Source of the DNA: Labyrinthula sp. Ha
Taxonomy: Eukaryota; Sar; Bigyra; Labyrinthulida; Labyrinthulaceae
DNA: 64,000 bases
Reading direction: 5' to 3'
Assembly: GCA_015227615.1 (NCBI GenBank)
Contig: JAALGZ010000008.1
Coordinates: forward strand, 1,514,478-1,578,477
Shown here: positions 23,106-33,497 of the stretch, piece by piece
Layout of the letters: each line of letters starts with the position of its first letter
How positions within the stretch are numbered: position 1 is the stretch's first letter
Made by a program: the position numbers and the translations under genes
Notes under the pieces: model-generated
What the model saw: only the letters and a program-made list of their open reading frames with translations
What the model was told of the DNA's origin: nothing
The model's database searches: none

Positions 23106-23585
23106 ATGAAGGGTTACTGGAAGGTTCAAAGTAATAATAGCTTTATTTTGTCTCAAATTTACAACTTGGTCTCTAATTTTTCCAGTTTCTACATGAAAAA
23201 TAAGTCTATTGATCCCTCCACCTTCCTTACGTTCCCCATCTGCTATCTCTGCTCCAGCAGTAAGATTAGATGTTCCTGAGCACTGACGAAGAACGTGCCA
23301 CCGCATTGAGGAAGTTGTTCCCCCTTTGTAAATGACTTCTTTTCCACACTGTTTACAAAGTACACTGTCCTCTCTATTTGGGTTTGGTTCAAAGTATGAA
23401 TGCCATTGGGATCTCTTTGCTCTAGTTGTTTGTTTTAGTTGTTCAGGTGGAGAAGAAGGAAGTGATAGTGGCAATGGAACTGTCACAGCAGTATTTAGAT
23501 TTACCTGGGCTTCAGCATAACTTTTACCTATGGTTTTTCTCTTCTTTAGAGCCGGTTCCACTTGAATACTAGGTAGTTCTGCCAT
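23091..23585 (-). CDS. BED-type zinc finger protein, small
   Basis: 164 residues from the ATG at 23585. A frame is also open further upstream, but the shared promoter-like motif lies inside it at 23631-23660, so I prefer this ATG. A basic, Pro/Ser-rich N-terminus leads into a BED-like finger: [10 protein letters not shown], then C-x2-C (CKQCGKE), then [10 protein letters not shown] with H-x4-C. BED fingers bind DNA and occur in transposases and in domesticated chromatin proteins. No transposase catalytic region is present here. The C-terminus is short and without motif. It is convergent with transaldolase and overlaps it by 15 bp. A solo finger of this size could be a domesticated transposon fragment (inference). 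Confidence 0.75.
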   Translation of the reverse strand: MAELPSIQVEPALKKRKTIGKSYAEAQVNLNTAVTVPLPLSLPSSPPEQLKQTTRAKRSQWHSYFEPNPNREDSVLCKQCGKEVIYKGGTTSSMRWHVLRQCSGTSNLTAGAEIADGERKEGGGINRLIFHVETGKIRDQVVNLRQNKAIITLNLPVTLHLTLN

Positions 23586-23630
23586 TGCACTGAAAATATC
23601 TCCCGATAGCTTTCTTTCTTTTGGTGTCGA

Positions 23631-23660
23631 TTTGTTGCGATATGCCGATATTTTGGGCAA
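23631..23660 (-). promoter_or_regulatory. Shared bipartite upstream motif, BED-gene copy
   Basis: On the - strand: TTGCCCAAA, 11 nt, TCGCAACAA. It ends 45 nt before the chosen ATG. Confidence 0.65.
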
Positions 23661-26600
23661 TGGAATCAAGTGTAAGATGAAATAGTTTCTAAACTAAAAA
23701 GTTATCAGTATTTTTTTTTGATAAAAACCTGGATTATAAGTAGGAGAAGTTATACCATTATTACTCCTAAATAGTTTGTTTATCTTTTACTAAATTATAT
23801 AAGGCTCTTAAAGCAATATTATACCTTTAGAATATTATTGGGCTTGCTATACTCCAATTAAGATATGTCAGAAACAAGTTAAAAGTCATGAAACAGAGCA
23901 GAACGAGGAAAGTGTGACTAAGCATAGAGAAATTTAAATATGAGTTTATTTTTTTTTAGTTTTAAGCTTATAATTGCTAAAACTCTTGAACTTAAGAATA
24001 CATTTTTAAAGCTCTGAACTTTCATTTAAGATTACAAGGGTATAGCATAAGCTAATCTAAACTGAGAATTAAACACAACAAGTTCGAAGAAAATTTTTAA
24101 TATATTTTTAATTCATTAGGATAGCTTTTTTATTTGAAAATGCTTCAGTCCGCAAGGAAGATATATCCAGCTTGTTGTACCATAGACACGTAGTTTCTTT
24201 TACTTTGGCCTAACATATGCCAACAAGGTAGAAACACTTCTACTAATAAGCTGCTTGATATATTAAAAGATAATTTAGCGATAGCTAAATCAATTTATGC
24301 AGAGATAATATGCACACAAAATACATTATACCGGTCACAGCTCTTGGGCTCCGAATTATAATGTAGAAAAAATCTATCCATAAATACATGTTTTCTTTCT
24401 GTGGGCTCATATCTATCGGTTACGCTATTCCCTTGATTTAAAAAAAAAAGACTTACCAGGATTAGAAAGTTCATTTAATTTCTTTGTTAGACTAACATAG
24501 AGTAGTTTATATTCGGAGAACAGGTCACTTGGTCCATGTTCTGCAAAATCGCATCGAAGAATCATGGTTAAGATCCGAAATAAACTGAAAGGTAATCGCA
24601 TATGAGATTATGATTAGAATACGAGAGTCAAAAGAATCGGATAATTTTAGTGAACTTTGAATGTTCTTAGTAATATGCAAATTAGGTCAGCTAGTCCTGC
24701 GTCACGAAGTCTTCACATACAGTACCACAAGACTCAAAGCATGGTTTTTCTAAAGCTGCCGGAACATTAACAGAGCCTAGATTAATAATGCAAAATTCCA
24801 AACTTGAACCTCTGACTTTTATCGTGTACCCATTGAGTTCAAAAATAATTTTTTTTCTTTAGAACCCATGTAACTTAGATGGAGTAGTTGATTTGGGATG
24901 AAGCCAATGACGTTTCCTTCAGCTCAATTTTAAGAACTAGATATTGGTGGTTTCCCCTCAACATTTTTTTGAACTTTTAAGTTTTAAATTATGAGCTACG
25001 TATAATATATCAAGCTAGCATGGCACGAATTGTTGTTGTTTGAAAATTGCAGAAGAATCCGCTAAATTGTTTTCTCAATTATTAAGAGATTCCTTCATAA
25101 TTATACGAAAATTAAATGGAGCATAATGCTATCTTTCTCTAATCACTGTAAGCAAAACAATGATCGTTCGATCAGCAGAGCTGTGAAGTTTTCTTATTAC
25201 TATCTATTAAGGCAGATCTGATTACATCTGAAACAACAGAGCTCAGAGTCGACACTTCAGACTTGAATCTGAACTTCAAGCAAACCGAGAAATCAATACT
25301 TAGACAAGTACAAGAACTTAAATCTTTATCAAAAGCCGCGCCATACTTGGTAGTGGGCTTTGAGCAGTGTTTTAACTGGTGTATACATCTGCATTTTGAA
25401 CGTGTCTAGCTGCATACCCTATTTATATACTCACATTCTACTCGATGTAAGCTAATGAACAAATGGCAGAGGTTGCAGGTCTGGAGAATCTATTTGGCGA
25501 TTTGAACCGACTAATTGCCTCTAGCAAAACATTCTAGGCAAGAGAAGTATGGAGGAAACTCTCTTTCAATATTTCATAAATGTCATAAAATACTTTTCTT
25601 AATAGAGTCTGGATATCGTCCAGCAGATTAGGTGAAGGGTATCTTTAAGAATAACAAGTATTGTATCCTTAGATTTATACAATTTTCTTTATACACATTT
25701 AGGAATCCCTTTTATTTTATTTCTTCAGGTACCCTAGTATCATAAAGTCTTACGTATTCCATAACATATTTAAAGTAGATTAATAATTACTCTAAAGAAT
25801 CTAAAGCTTTAATTATCTTGATTTTTTAGTTGGTCTCTTGATTTCTATAAACATCACTTTCAGAAACTTTTACAATATATTACCTTAGCTCAAAATATTT
25901 CGTAGGGAAGCTATAAGAATCAGTGCCAAAGCAAGATTTAATAAGACTGCTTTTTTGCGGAAGTGACACACTATTTAGATTCTAGGTATATTTTAAAGTT
26001 CCTCATAATTTTTTTACTTTTCGAAATAGCAAGATCAAGAGTATACTTTAGGATTTAGCGTGGATGTGTTGATTCATAGTATAAACAACACTAAAAAGAG
26101 GCTAGGCAGTGAGCTTCACACTATTATATGCAGTCTTTGATGAATTATATATTTCACAATTAGTATATTTTAATAATTTATGTATTGATACAAGAAATTA
26201 CGTATTCGTTCACATCCTTAAACTTTCTTTATTCTTGGTTAGTCAAACTAATTGAGATTTTCAAATTCCAGGTTAAATAATGCGAAACACTCTAAAAAAA
26301 TAACCACATGTTATTTTAAACTAAAAATAAAACAATATCAATTTATTATTGTTAACTTTACAGTATATTAAAATTCAGAAACATGTTAGTATGGGCCATG
26401 TGACCATATACCAAGCAGTGTAACAATAGCCCAAAATCCTAACGTTACCATTAAAATATACCAAATAAAATTATTGTAGCCTTAGTTAAAGAGAAAAAAT
26501 TTTCACTATATATAGAAGTTAAGAAAAGTATTAAAATGGAAAAATTTATTAAATTCAAATATAATATAATTCTGATTCATTAAATATAACCAACCAACCC

Positions 26601-27078
26601 AACAATAATCTTCCAATAAAAGAAATTTACTATTACCAAGATGAGTATTCATGAACTACAACAAGCAAACCAGAGTTATTATAATATATTTACAAAGATT
26701 TTTCAAATTTAGGTACTCACAGGCTCTAAGCACATTGTTACCAGTTTAAGTATATACATCCTTCTTCCATGACGTGCCAATGAGTAGAGCAAAACCTACT
26801 CTTGAAGAGTCTTCTGAACAAACTAAACTTCTAAATTCTATGTCAAAAGAAATGAAATACAGCTAAATTACAGATCTTGAAACAAAAAGGTTGTTTTTAG
26901 GCTTTTTAGCCTACATCTAGTGGCAAATATACTCAAGTCAATATACTTTGAACAATACAATATTAGTCTGAATAAACTTTATGTTTTGAATTAATAGTAC
27001 TTTTTGTAGATAAAATAAAAATATCCAAACAAAACTACAATTTTACAATTAACTACAGAAACCAACAAACACAATACT
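23661..27078. other. No gene recognised apart from one coding-like fragment
   Basis: AT-rich with stops in all frames. The only stretch with protein-like codon texture is 25150-25412, listed separately. Confidence 0.5.
25150..25412 (+). pseudogene. Coding-like fragment without start codon
   Basis: A + strand frame stays open for roughly 80 codons, with balanced polar composition (for example ELRVDTSDLNLNFKQTEKSI), ending in TAG at about 25410. There is no ATG at its head. Local GC is higher than in the flanks. It could be an exon or a remnant of a decayed element. No family is recognised. Confidence 0.25.
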
Positions 27079-27810
27079 TTATTCCATAGACTTTTGCATC
27101 TCTTCAAACTTTTTTTTATCTTGAAAATACTCTTCTTTTAATGGATTTACATATTCTAAAATACATTCACACTCACTTTCTTTTAATAAATCCCAATACC
27201 AACAAAAATACATAAATCTTTTAAACAATCCTTCAAAAAACTTTTGTTGTTGATCTCTTCTTTCACCTTCATACATTTTACTCAATAATGGATTACTGAA
27301 AATAATAGCAAATATTCTAAAAGCTCGTTGAAAAATTTTTTTACAAAATCGAGATATAAACCAACTTGGATAACTTTCATTATAATCCAAAGGAAAAGCT
27401 TCTTCATTTCTAAACTGTTTATCTATCCACTCAAAAACAGCTTCAATGTAAGAATCAACTCTTAACTGAACTGGTTTTTCTTGTCCTTTAAGTTTCCATA
27501 AATATATTGTTTTTCTTGGATATCCACTATTATTCAATACTTCAGGATGTTTTAAAGCTTCTTCCCACTCTCTGTTATAATGTGCCATAAAACTATACGT
27601 CTTTCGTAAATCTTCAACTAAATCCAACATATTTTCAGCTATCCAATCTTCTACTCCACTTTCTGAAATTTCAGTTTCATCATCTTCTGGAAGAGGAACT
27701 ATACATGCTCCATAAATTTCCTCGCCAGCCACGGTTTTCTTTGAGCTTGCGATAGACGATCGGAACTTAGATTTACGTGGGCTTGTCTTCGTTTGATCAA
27801 GATAATTCAT
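27079..27810 (-). CDS. Divergent MOB (Mob1/phocein) family protein without zinc ligands
   Basis: 243 residues. MOB proteins are adaptors that activate NDR/LATS kinases in Hippo and mitotic-exit signalling. The family core is visible: VEDWIAENMLDLVEDL (N-terminal helix), the segment from about 115 with YIEAVFEWIDKQFRNEEAFP, then FCKKIFQRAFRIFAIIF and FKRFMYFCWYWDLL. In typical MOBs a Cys pair after the first helix and a His pair in the helix reading RVYAHIYHQHF bind one zinc. Here the Cys pair is missing from the matching segment, and the helix reads RIFAIIFSNPL, so both histidines are gone. Length and helix spacing otherwise fit. Single exon. The N-terminal 40 residues are basic and Ser-rich. 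The shared promoter motif is not visible upstream. A pseudokinase-like regulatory role is possible but unsupported. Confidence 0.8.
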   Translation of the reverse strand: MNYLDQTKTSPRKSKFRSSIASSKKTVAGEEIYGACIVPLPEDDETEISESGVEDWIAENMLDLVEDLRKTYSFMAHYNREWEEALKHPEVLNNSGYPRKTIYLWKLKGQEKPVQLRVDSYIEAVFEWIDKQFRNEEAFPLDYNESYPSWFISRFCKKIFQRAFRIFAIIFSNPLLSKMYEGERRDQQQKFFEGLFKRFMYFCWYWDLLKESECECILEYVNPLKEEYFQDKKKFEEMQKSME

Positions 27811-28575
27811 AGCATTTGTTCTTGTATTATGACTAAAGGGGAAATAAAAATAATAATGTACAGTTGGACTACGCTCATTGTTGAGTTTTGTTGTTGTCTT
27901 TTTTAGTTTCTTTTTATTTTGATATACGATTTAAAAGATACAAAAAGGTTCCTGGTTCCACATCTTTGGGATATTTAATTTTATTCAATATTAATTATAG
28001 AAATAATATTAAATTCCACAATAGGGTGTGCCGTAATTGTATTGTGTGCAAATTAGCCGTTTGTGCAGATTTACTAATGAGGAGATATAGACAGAAATAG
28101 ATAATAATAAAAGAACCAATTATAACAATTTTTCAAAAGCGACAGTATGAAAAAATGGGTAGTATTCTATTGAGTACTCTTGCTCGTAGAAGAAGAGTTT
28201 TTCATCATAACAACGATAGCCTTACGTATAGGAAATAATGAAATCAAAGGATAAAATTATAATCACTGTGGCACACTGAGGTCTGTTACTTCTCATGGGT
28301 AATTCTTAAATCCCAGCATTTTTTTTAAGTCATGGAAAGAGAACCAAACTTCTTAGGCCTAAGAAAGAACACTTTTATCAATAGATAAGAGTTTTCTACC
28401 TCGTTGAATGAAACATTTCCAGGACCTCTTGGTCAATAGCAACGATAACTAGGACGATATTACTTTCTACTTGAGAATGAAAATCAGAAAGCGGATAAGA
28501 ATCTATTTAATTGTGGTGCGTGTAGGACCAATATACTTTAGAGTGCAGCTGCGGAGAACTCTTGCTAAGTTTATT
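27811..28575. other. No gene recognised
   Basis: Upstream flank of the MOB gene and AT-rich spacer. An open frame on the + strand (to 28100) lacks any motif. Confidence 0.5.
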
Positions 28576-28818
28576 TCATTTTATAAAGTCATTTTTTTTT
28601 GTAACCAGAACTAACAACTTGCGGATAAGAGCCCATTGAAATGGATTTAAGAAACAGGGCTGCTTCTGGGAGATAAGGGAAGCGAGATGTTTTCGCTCGG
28701 TTCGAGAGAGATAATTTGCGTCATGGCTTAGCATTTCTAACACTTGAGAAAAGCCAAACTTTATTTGTTGCGTACTTGAACAAACTTGGATTGGATTTCT
28801 ATCCCAGGGAAATCTCAT
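28576..28818 (-). CDS. Small hypothetical protein
   Basis: 80 residues from an ATG at 28818, with protein-like composition (YLSRTERKHLASLISQKQPC) and higher local GC than the neighbourhood. It contains no membrane helix or known motif. It may be a short gene, an exon, or a remnant of the same decayed element as the + strand frame starting at 29004. I do not recognise it. Confidence 0.3.
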   Translation of the reverse strand: MRFPWDRNPIQVCSSTQQIKFGFSQVLEMLSHDANYLSRTERKHLASLISQKQPCFLNPFQWALIRKLLVLVTKKNDFIK

Positions 28819-29003
28819 TCACTGAGACATAATAGCGCTTTAAAACTCCCTAGGACTTTCTGTAAGTAAAGATCCAACAGTATTTAATTAAAAACTAGCA
28901 TTCTTCGAGCATTGTTTTGCGAAGCTCTACGATTGAGTTTAGCTTTTCCCAGAATGCTAAAAAGGCTATAAATAGCTAATAACTAGGTTATATATAATCC
29001 AAG

Positions 29004-29280
29004 ATGAAAAAAAAAGAAATTAGCGCCTGGAATACTAAAGTAACTGCCCCGAGGTTTGAACATCAACCAAAGAAGGTGCTTCCTGGCTCAAACAACCAAC
29101 TTGACAACCCACCAGAAGCTTCCCCCTACGAATTTAGATTCCAATATCTTTTAGAAACTTGAGGCCCTACAGCTTAAAAGGAAACCAGTGGCCTAGATAT
29201 CCTAGTACTACATGGTATGATGAGGTCAGGTACAAGAAGACTCATAATAAGAGGGTGCTATGAATTAGACCAATTATTTC
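29004..29280 (+). pseudogene. Decayed reading frame, unidentified
   Basis: An ATG after a TATATAATCC stretch opens 52 codons of normal protein composition (WNTKVTAPRFEHQPKKVLPG), ending in TGA at 29160. The same frame continues coding-like beyond it, with further stops (near 29178 and 29288). GC is well above the flanks. I read this as a broken old gene or element fragment. Confidence 0.35.
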
Positions 29281-32200
29281 TCATATAGCCATGTAATAAA
29301 GATTTAGAGCTTTAATGCCAAGCCGTCTTGAAAATTTAGCGTAGGGCTATTCAAAAAAAAAATTCTTAGAATAATACAAGTTCTAAAGATGGAAGTTTCT
29401 TATGTTCAGGGATTTTGCTCCACATCTACTAAGAATAAGATGTGAGTAGAAAGTTTTTGAAGGATGTGGTCACAAGAAAGAAATGCAGGTTAGGTGACAG
29501 TACATTTGATAGCTTTTAGTGCAGTGGCAACGGTTACTTGAACCAAGGTCTAAATAACTCTTGTAGAGGAAATATTTCCAAAAATGGTGAAACCAGATGC
29601 TAAAGAAAGTGTTCTTAGCTGTTAGTTTCCCTATCAAGTCCAATTATTGAAGTATAGCATGGAACAGTCAAATGGTTCACAGTCTATGACTTAAATTCTC
29701 TTAGACAGTTCTTCTTATCAATATGGCAAAAGGTGAAGAATATTTCATCTCCTATATACTTATCATACACATATTCATATGCTAAGACCAGCTTCTTAGA
29801 AAATATGTGGTAAATGCCCTGTGCTCTTGACAAATGTCCAAATTTGTTTAGGTTAAGGACGGCGTACCACATAAAACTTAGCACTTTCATATATACGCTC
29901 ACATTGTCAGATCGCGTGGCTGCGTTCTATCAGCCGTCATCGAAGCTTCCTACAAGTTTGCTCATAAGATATGATCTTCTTTAACAGTGCTATGCTTCTA
30001 GTCAAATGATCAACTTTAACCCAACCACCTTCCCATCTTAAAAAAATCAGTATCTATAGATGACAATACGCTGTTGTAGGCTGCAAGCATATAATTACTC
30101 CAAGACATCCAGAAACAATAGTAACTGTAGAACCACCATGGGAAATATCACCTTGCTAAAGAGTTTTTCATAAACTATGTTTAGTATAGGAGTATATGGC
30201 TTTACTTTCATCTGCATTCATGGTACCTTTATCTGTTGCCGCTGCTGCTACGTTTTTCTTAGAGATGTCCGCTAGTGCTGGAGATGGGGTCCCTTCTTCC
30301 TGATAACTGACATGAAGCTCTGGCTTCGAAGCTGCTCTGGTTAGAGCCAGACTTCAATACTCATAAAATGAAGCAACAAATATTTGGTTTCTTATTCTGA
30401 TTATCAATTTGAAATTCAGGGTTTTGAATAAGACATATTTTTGTAATTTTTCTGAATGTGAGATATAGGTAACAATCACTCTACATAGCTTTTGCAAAGT
30501 CCATACTGATTTATGAAAAAAAAGATTCCTTTATAGCATCAGTTAATCCTTGTCTCCTCTACTTATAGTCTGCATGAATTAATTATGGGCCTTGTGCTGA
30601 AACTGTTCGAGGATATATCACGATGACCTACGTTCTCACTACTGTTTGCACCTTATTCACAAGAAAACTCCATATTGCGGAATGTGGAATTCATGTAATA
30701 TTTCAATCAGAAAAACTGTATAGCTCAAGTAAGAGTGAAGAATAATTCATTTGACCTGTCATTTTAAGTTATTATCATTGTGAAGCTAGAAGACCTCATT
30801 ATATATACGTGCACATGGTTGGTCTTACAAGTCCATAAGGGTTTGATCATGAAGCAAGCCGGCTGTGCATTCGGGTTCCAAACTTATCCAGATATGCCCT
30901 TGGTTTTTCCATTACCCTGAAGGGCAAATAGTAGTTATTATGCGATTGAACTATATTGAAACTCAGTGTTTACTGTTCTCTAAGGATAATCTACAGAACG
31001 TTGTTTTTTACCAACTATAAAACTTCATTAATTCCCTTGAAGGCATAATCTACATAGCATACAATCTTTAGACAGGTTTTCTTCTCTTGGCTACAAGATG
31101 AAGAAGGGAAGCTTGTGAGATTAGAGTACCTCATATGTGCCTGTAGCGTTTTCACGCACTAGCCCCAAATACGTTTGTTGATAGACAAAAGGAGCTCTTA
31201 TGGAAGAGTATCAGACCCAATCCCTGAGGGTGACCCTGTAGATCTTATTTCCACAGGATGAAGAACATTTAATGTTAGCGTGTTGTTTCCAATTCTAAAA
31301 GTCTATATACCTTGATAATACTGTAGCCAAGTGTGCTACTACAGCTTCTGATTCGCTTTCTGGATACATATATTTCCATGGAAAAGCATAAGAAATTATA
31401 TTGCTGAATAAAATTGCATCCTGGTAAAGATAAGTTATACACTCTTGAGGTAGATATAGTTTCTACCTATTTGACTTCTGATATTAAGGTACAGGAGCAA
31501 GAGTTAAGCAGATCTGTGATGTATTATCTTAGATATTAAGCAGTAATTCCCCTAGTAACATCATAGCTCAGTTGCCAGAGGTAGACGTACTTTCCGAGAA
31601 TAATTATAAAAAATAAATTTATCCTTTTTTTGACTCAGATTATCAATAGGAAAATGGTATTTTTGATTTGCAGCAAATGATTCTGACCTTATTCTGACAC
31701 TTAATTGATTTTGAATACTCTCTCTGCCCACTTACGGACTTAGAGAGTAAATCATCAAGAAAGTTTGAGTAAGAGATATTTAATTGAAGCATCAATATAT
31801 CAGAAGGTATCCTTAGGCAGAGTTACAAACTATAATTTTGAGTGATAAGTAACTCTGGACTATTAAGAAAAACTATGTTTGAGCTTAGGACATTCACTTA
31901 ACTATAGAATTAATTTGTTTTCAACTATAAATAATTTCTTGTGGTGCGCACCTTAGCCACCATGCTAGATACTTGATGTAGCTTTCAAGAACAAATTTTG
32001 GTTTCTAATTCTTTCTTTTGAATAGAAGAGCTTTTATGAGAGAATTCTAAGCTTTATGCTCTTTGTTTAGAGAATGTCTCAATATCTAAGTTGACGAACC
32101 TAAAGTCGAATACTAAAGTCTTCAAAGTGAATTACTGTCGGAAAAAAAGATTCTTATTTTCTTACTTTTACTGAAAATGATATAAAAATATTTGTAGATT

Positions 32201-32589
32201 CATTACAGACTTTCTGGGGACAAGCTATAGATTTATTTTATTGTTACTCAGAAACCTTTAAATGCTTAATTCTTCTCTTCCACTATTATTTCTAAGAAGA
32301 TACAGACAACATAGTATAATTAAATGTTTTCATTAAAGATCTACAATGAAAAAAATAGATCCTAATTTATCAGTTCACTGACATATAATCTTGCGTTTCA
32401 AAAATATAAACATGATGGTAAATTATTGTAATATTTTTCTTTGCTGAGAATTAAATGTTTGAAAGAACTTATAAGTAGGAACTAAAGTGCAAAAACTATT
32501 GTGAAAGTAATAGTAATTCTGAAGTTATCATTGAAGCACCATAAGAAAAAACAAGAATATACAGATTAAATGAAGAAAGAGAATAGTTT
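29281..32589. other. No gene recognised
   Basis: AT-rich. A TAGCTCAGTTG phrase near 31565 looks like a tRNA D-arm, but no T-arm or acceptor pairing follows. Scattered higher-GC patches (30220-30350, 30830-30920) show no readable protein motif. Confidence 0.5.
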
Positions 32590-32627
32590 ATTTTATTTTC
32601 ACCTTACAAACTAATACAAAGAGCAAC

Positions 32628-33497
32628 TTATTTTTTAGAATGATGGTGTAATAGTTTATCAACTTCATCAAACACAATATGACCTGTAGACTCATCATGA
32701 AGTGTAATTCCTCCTTCCCATTTAAACTTAGCTCCAAGTTCACTCATTTTTTTATACGCTTTTGCAAAATCTTCACGAAACTTTTCTTCATCCTTAGCAT
32801 ACAGATCATGCCACTGTTTAAAGTCATCATGTAACAAAGCTTCATCTGTATCTAACCAAACAGTTCTATTCTCTGGAGTTAATTTAAAATACTCATTATT
32901 AAATTTATGTGGATGGGCTGTCATAGGAATTGATACTTGTCCTGTTCGATCATCTGTTGTTCTATCCGCAAATCCTTTGCCTAACGTGTGAGATCCAGAT
33001 AAAGCAACTATCTCCTGAACACTAAAACCTAATCTAAAAAATATATTTTTCAAATGAGCTCCGGCATTTCCTTCTGGCATTTTCCTTAAATCTGCTTCTG
33101 GAATAAGTCCAGGAGGTTCTGCTGTGTTTGAATCTATTCTTCCATAGCGAAGATGAACTTTTGGACCACCTGATACATGTAAAGTAGCTTCTCCTGCAAG
33201 TTGAATAACATCAGCCCAAGAAAGAGTTGGGAAAAATGTTTTTATTGGGTTCAAAACTGCCATAACTTGTTCAACAAAAGGAACATTTGGACCAACTTCA
33301 TATTCTTCTTTCAAGTGAATGGAACCATTTGCACCACCACAATCAGGCCATTCTAAATTTGGGCGATAACTTGAAACATCATGGAAAGCAAGTCTAACAA
33401 AAGCAGCACGTTTATCTTTCCCATAATCAGTTTTCATCAAAGGGATCAACATATACCATAGTGCTTTCAAGTGGAACCTGTAAATTTCCTTGTCCAT
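32628..33497 (-). CDS. Class I haem peroxidase, ascorbate-peroxidase-like, atypical proximal site
   Basis: 289 residues. The family reduces hydrogen peroxide with ascorbate or cytochrome c. Distal site: R35-L-A-F38-H39 (Arg and His kept, Phe where plant enzymes have Trp). SWADVIQLAGEA is the usual class I helix. The proximal ligand H170 sits in ALSGSHTLGKG. The conserved proximal Asp is D218 in LDTDEALL. The segment that normally reads PW-T-x-N-P carries P-M192-T-A-H-P, so the proximal Trp typical of APX, CcP and KatG is replaced by Met. There is no transit peptide or membrane segment, so it is probably cytosolic. The ATG at 33497 is the first after an in-frame stop, with a TATATAA stretch about 50 nt upstream. 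AATAAA lies about 35 nt after the stop. Electron donor unknown. Confidence 0.88.
   Translation of the reverse strand: MDKEIYRFHLKALWYMLIPLMKTDYGKDKRAAFVRLAFHDVSSYRPNLEWPDCGGANGSIHLKEEYEVGPNVPFVEQVMAVLNPIKTFFPTLSWADVIQLAGEATLHVSGGPKVHLRYGRIDSNTAEPPGLIPEADLRKMPEGNAGAHLKNIFFRLGFSVQEIVALSGSHTLGKGFADRTTDDRTGQVSIPMTAHPHKFNNEYFKLTPENRTVWLDTDEALLHDDFKQWHDLYAKDEEKFREDFAKAYKKMSELGAKFKWEGGITLHDESTGHIVFDEVDKLLHHHSKK

Noticed and set aside
23586-23669. N-terminal extension of the BED protein to a TTG
   Set aside because: No ATG in that part, and the shared upstream motif lies within it.
31555-31620. TAGCTCAGTTG, tRNA D-arm-like
   Set aside because: No matching T-arm (GGTTCRANYCC) or acceptor stem at the right distance.
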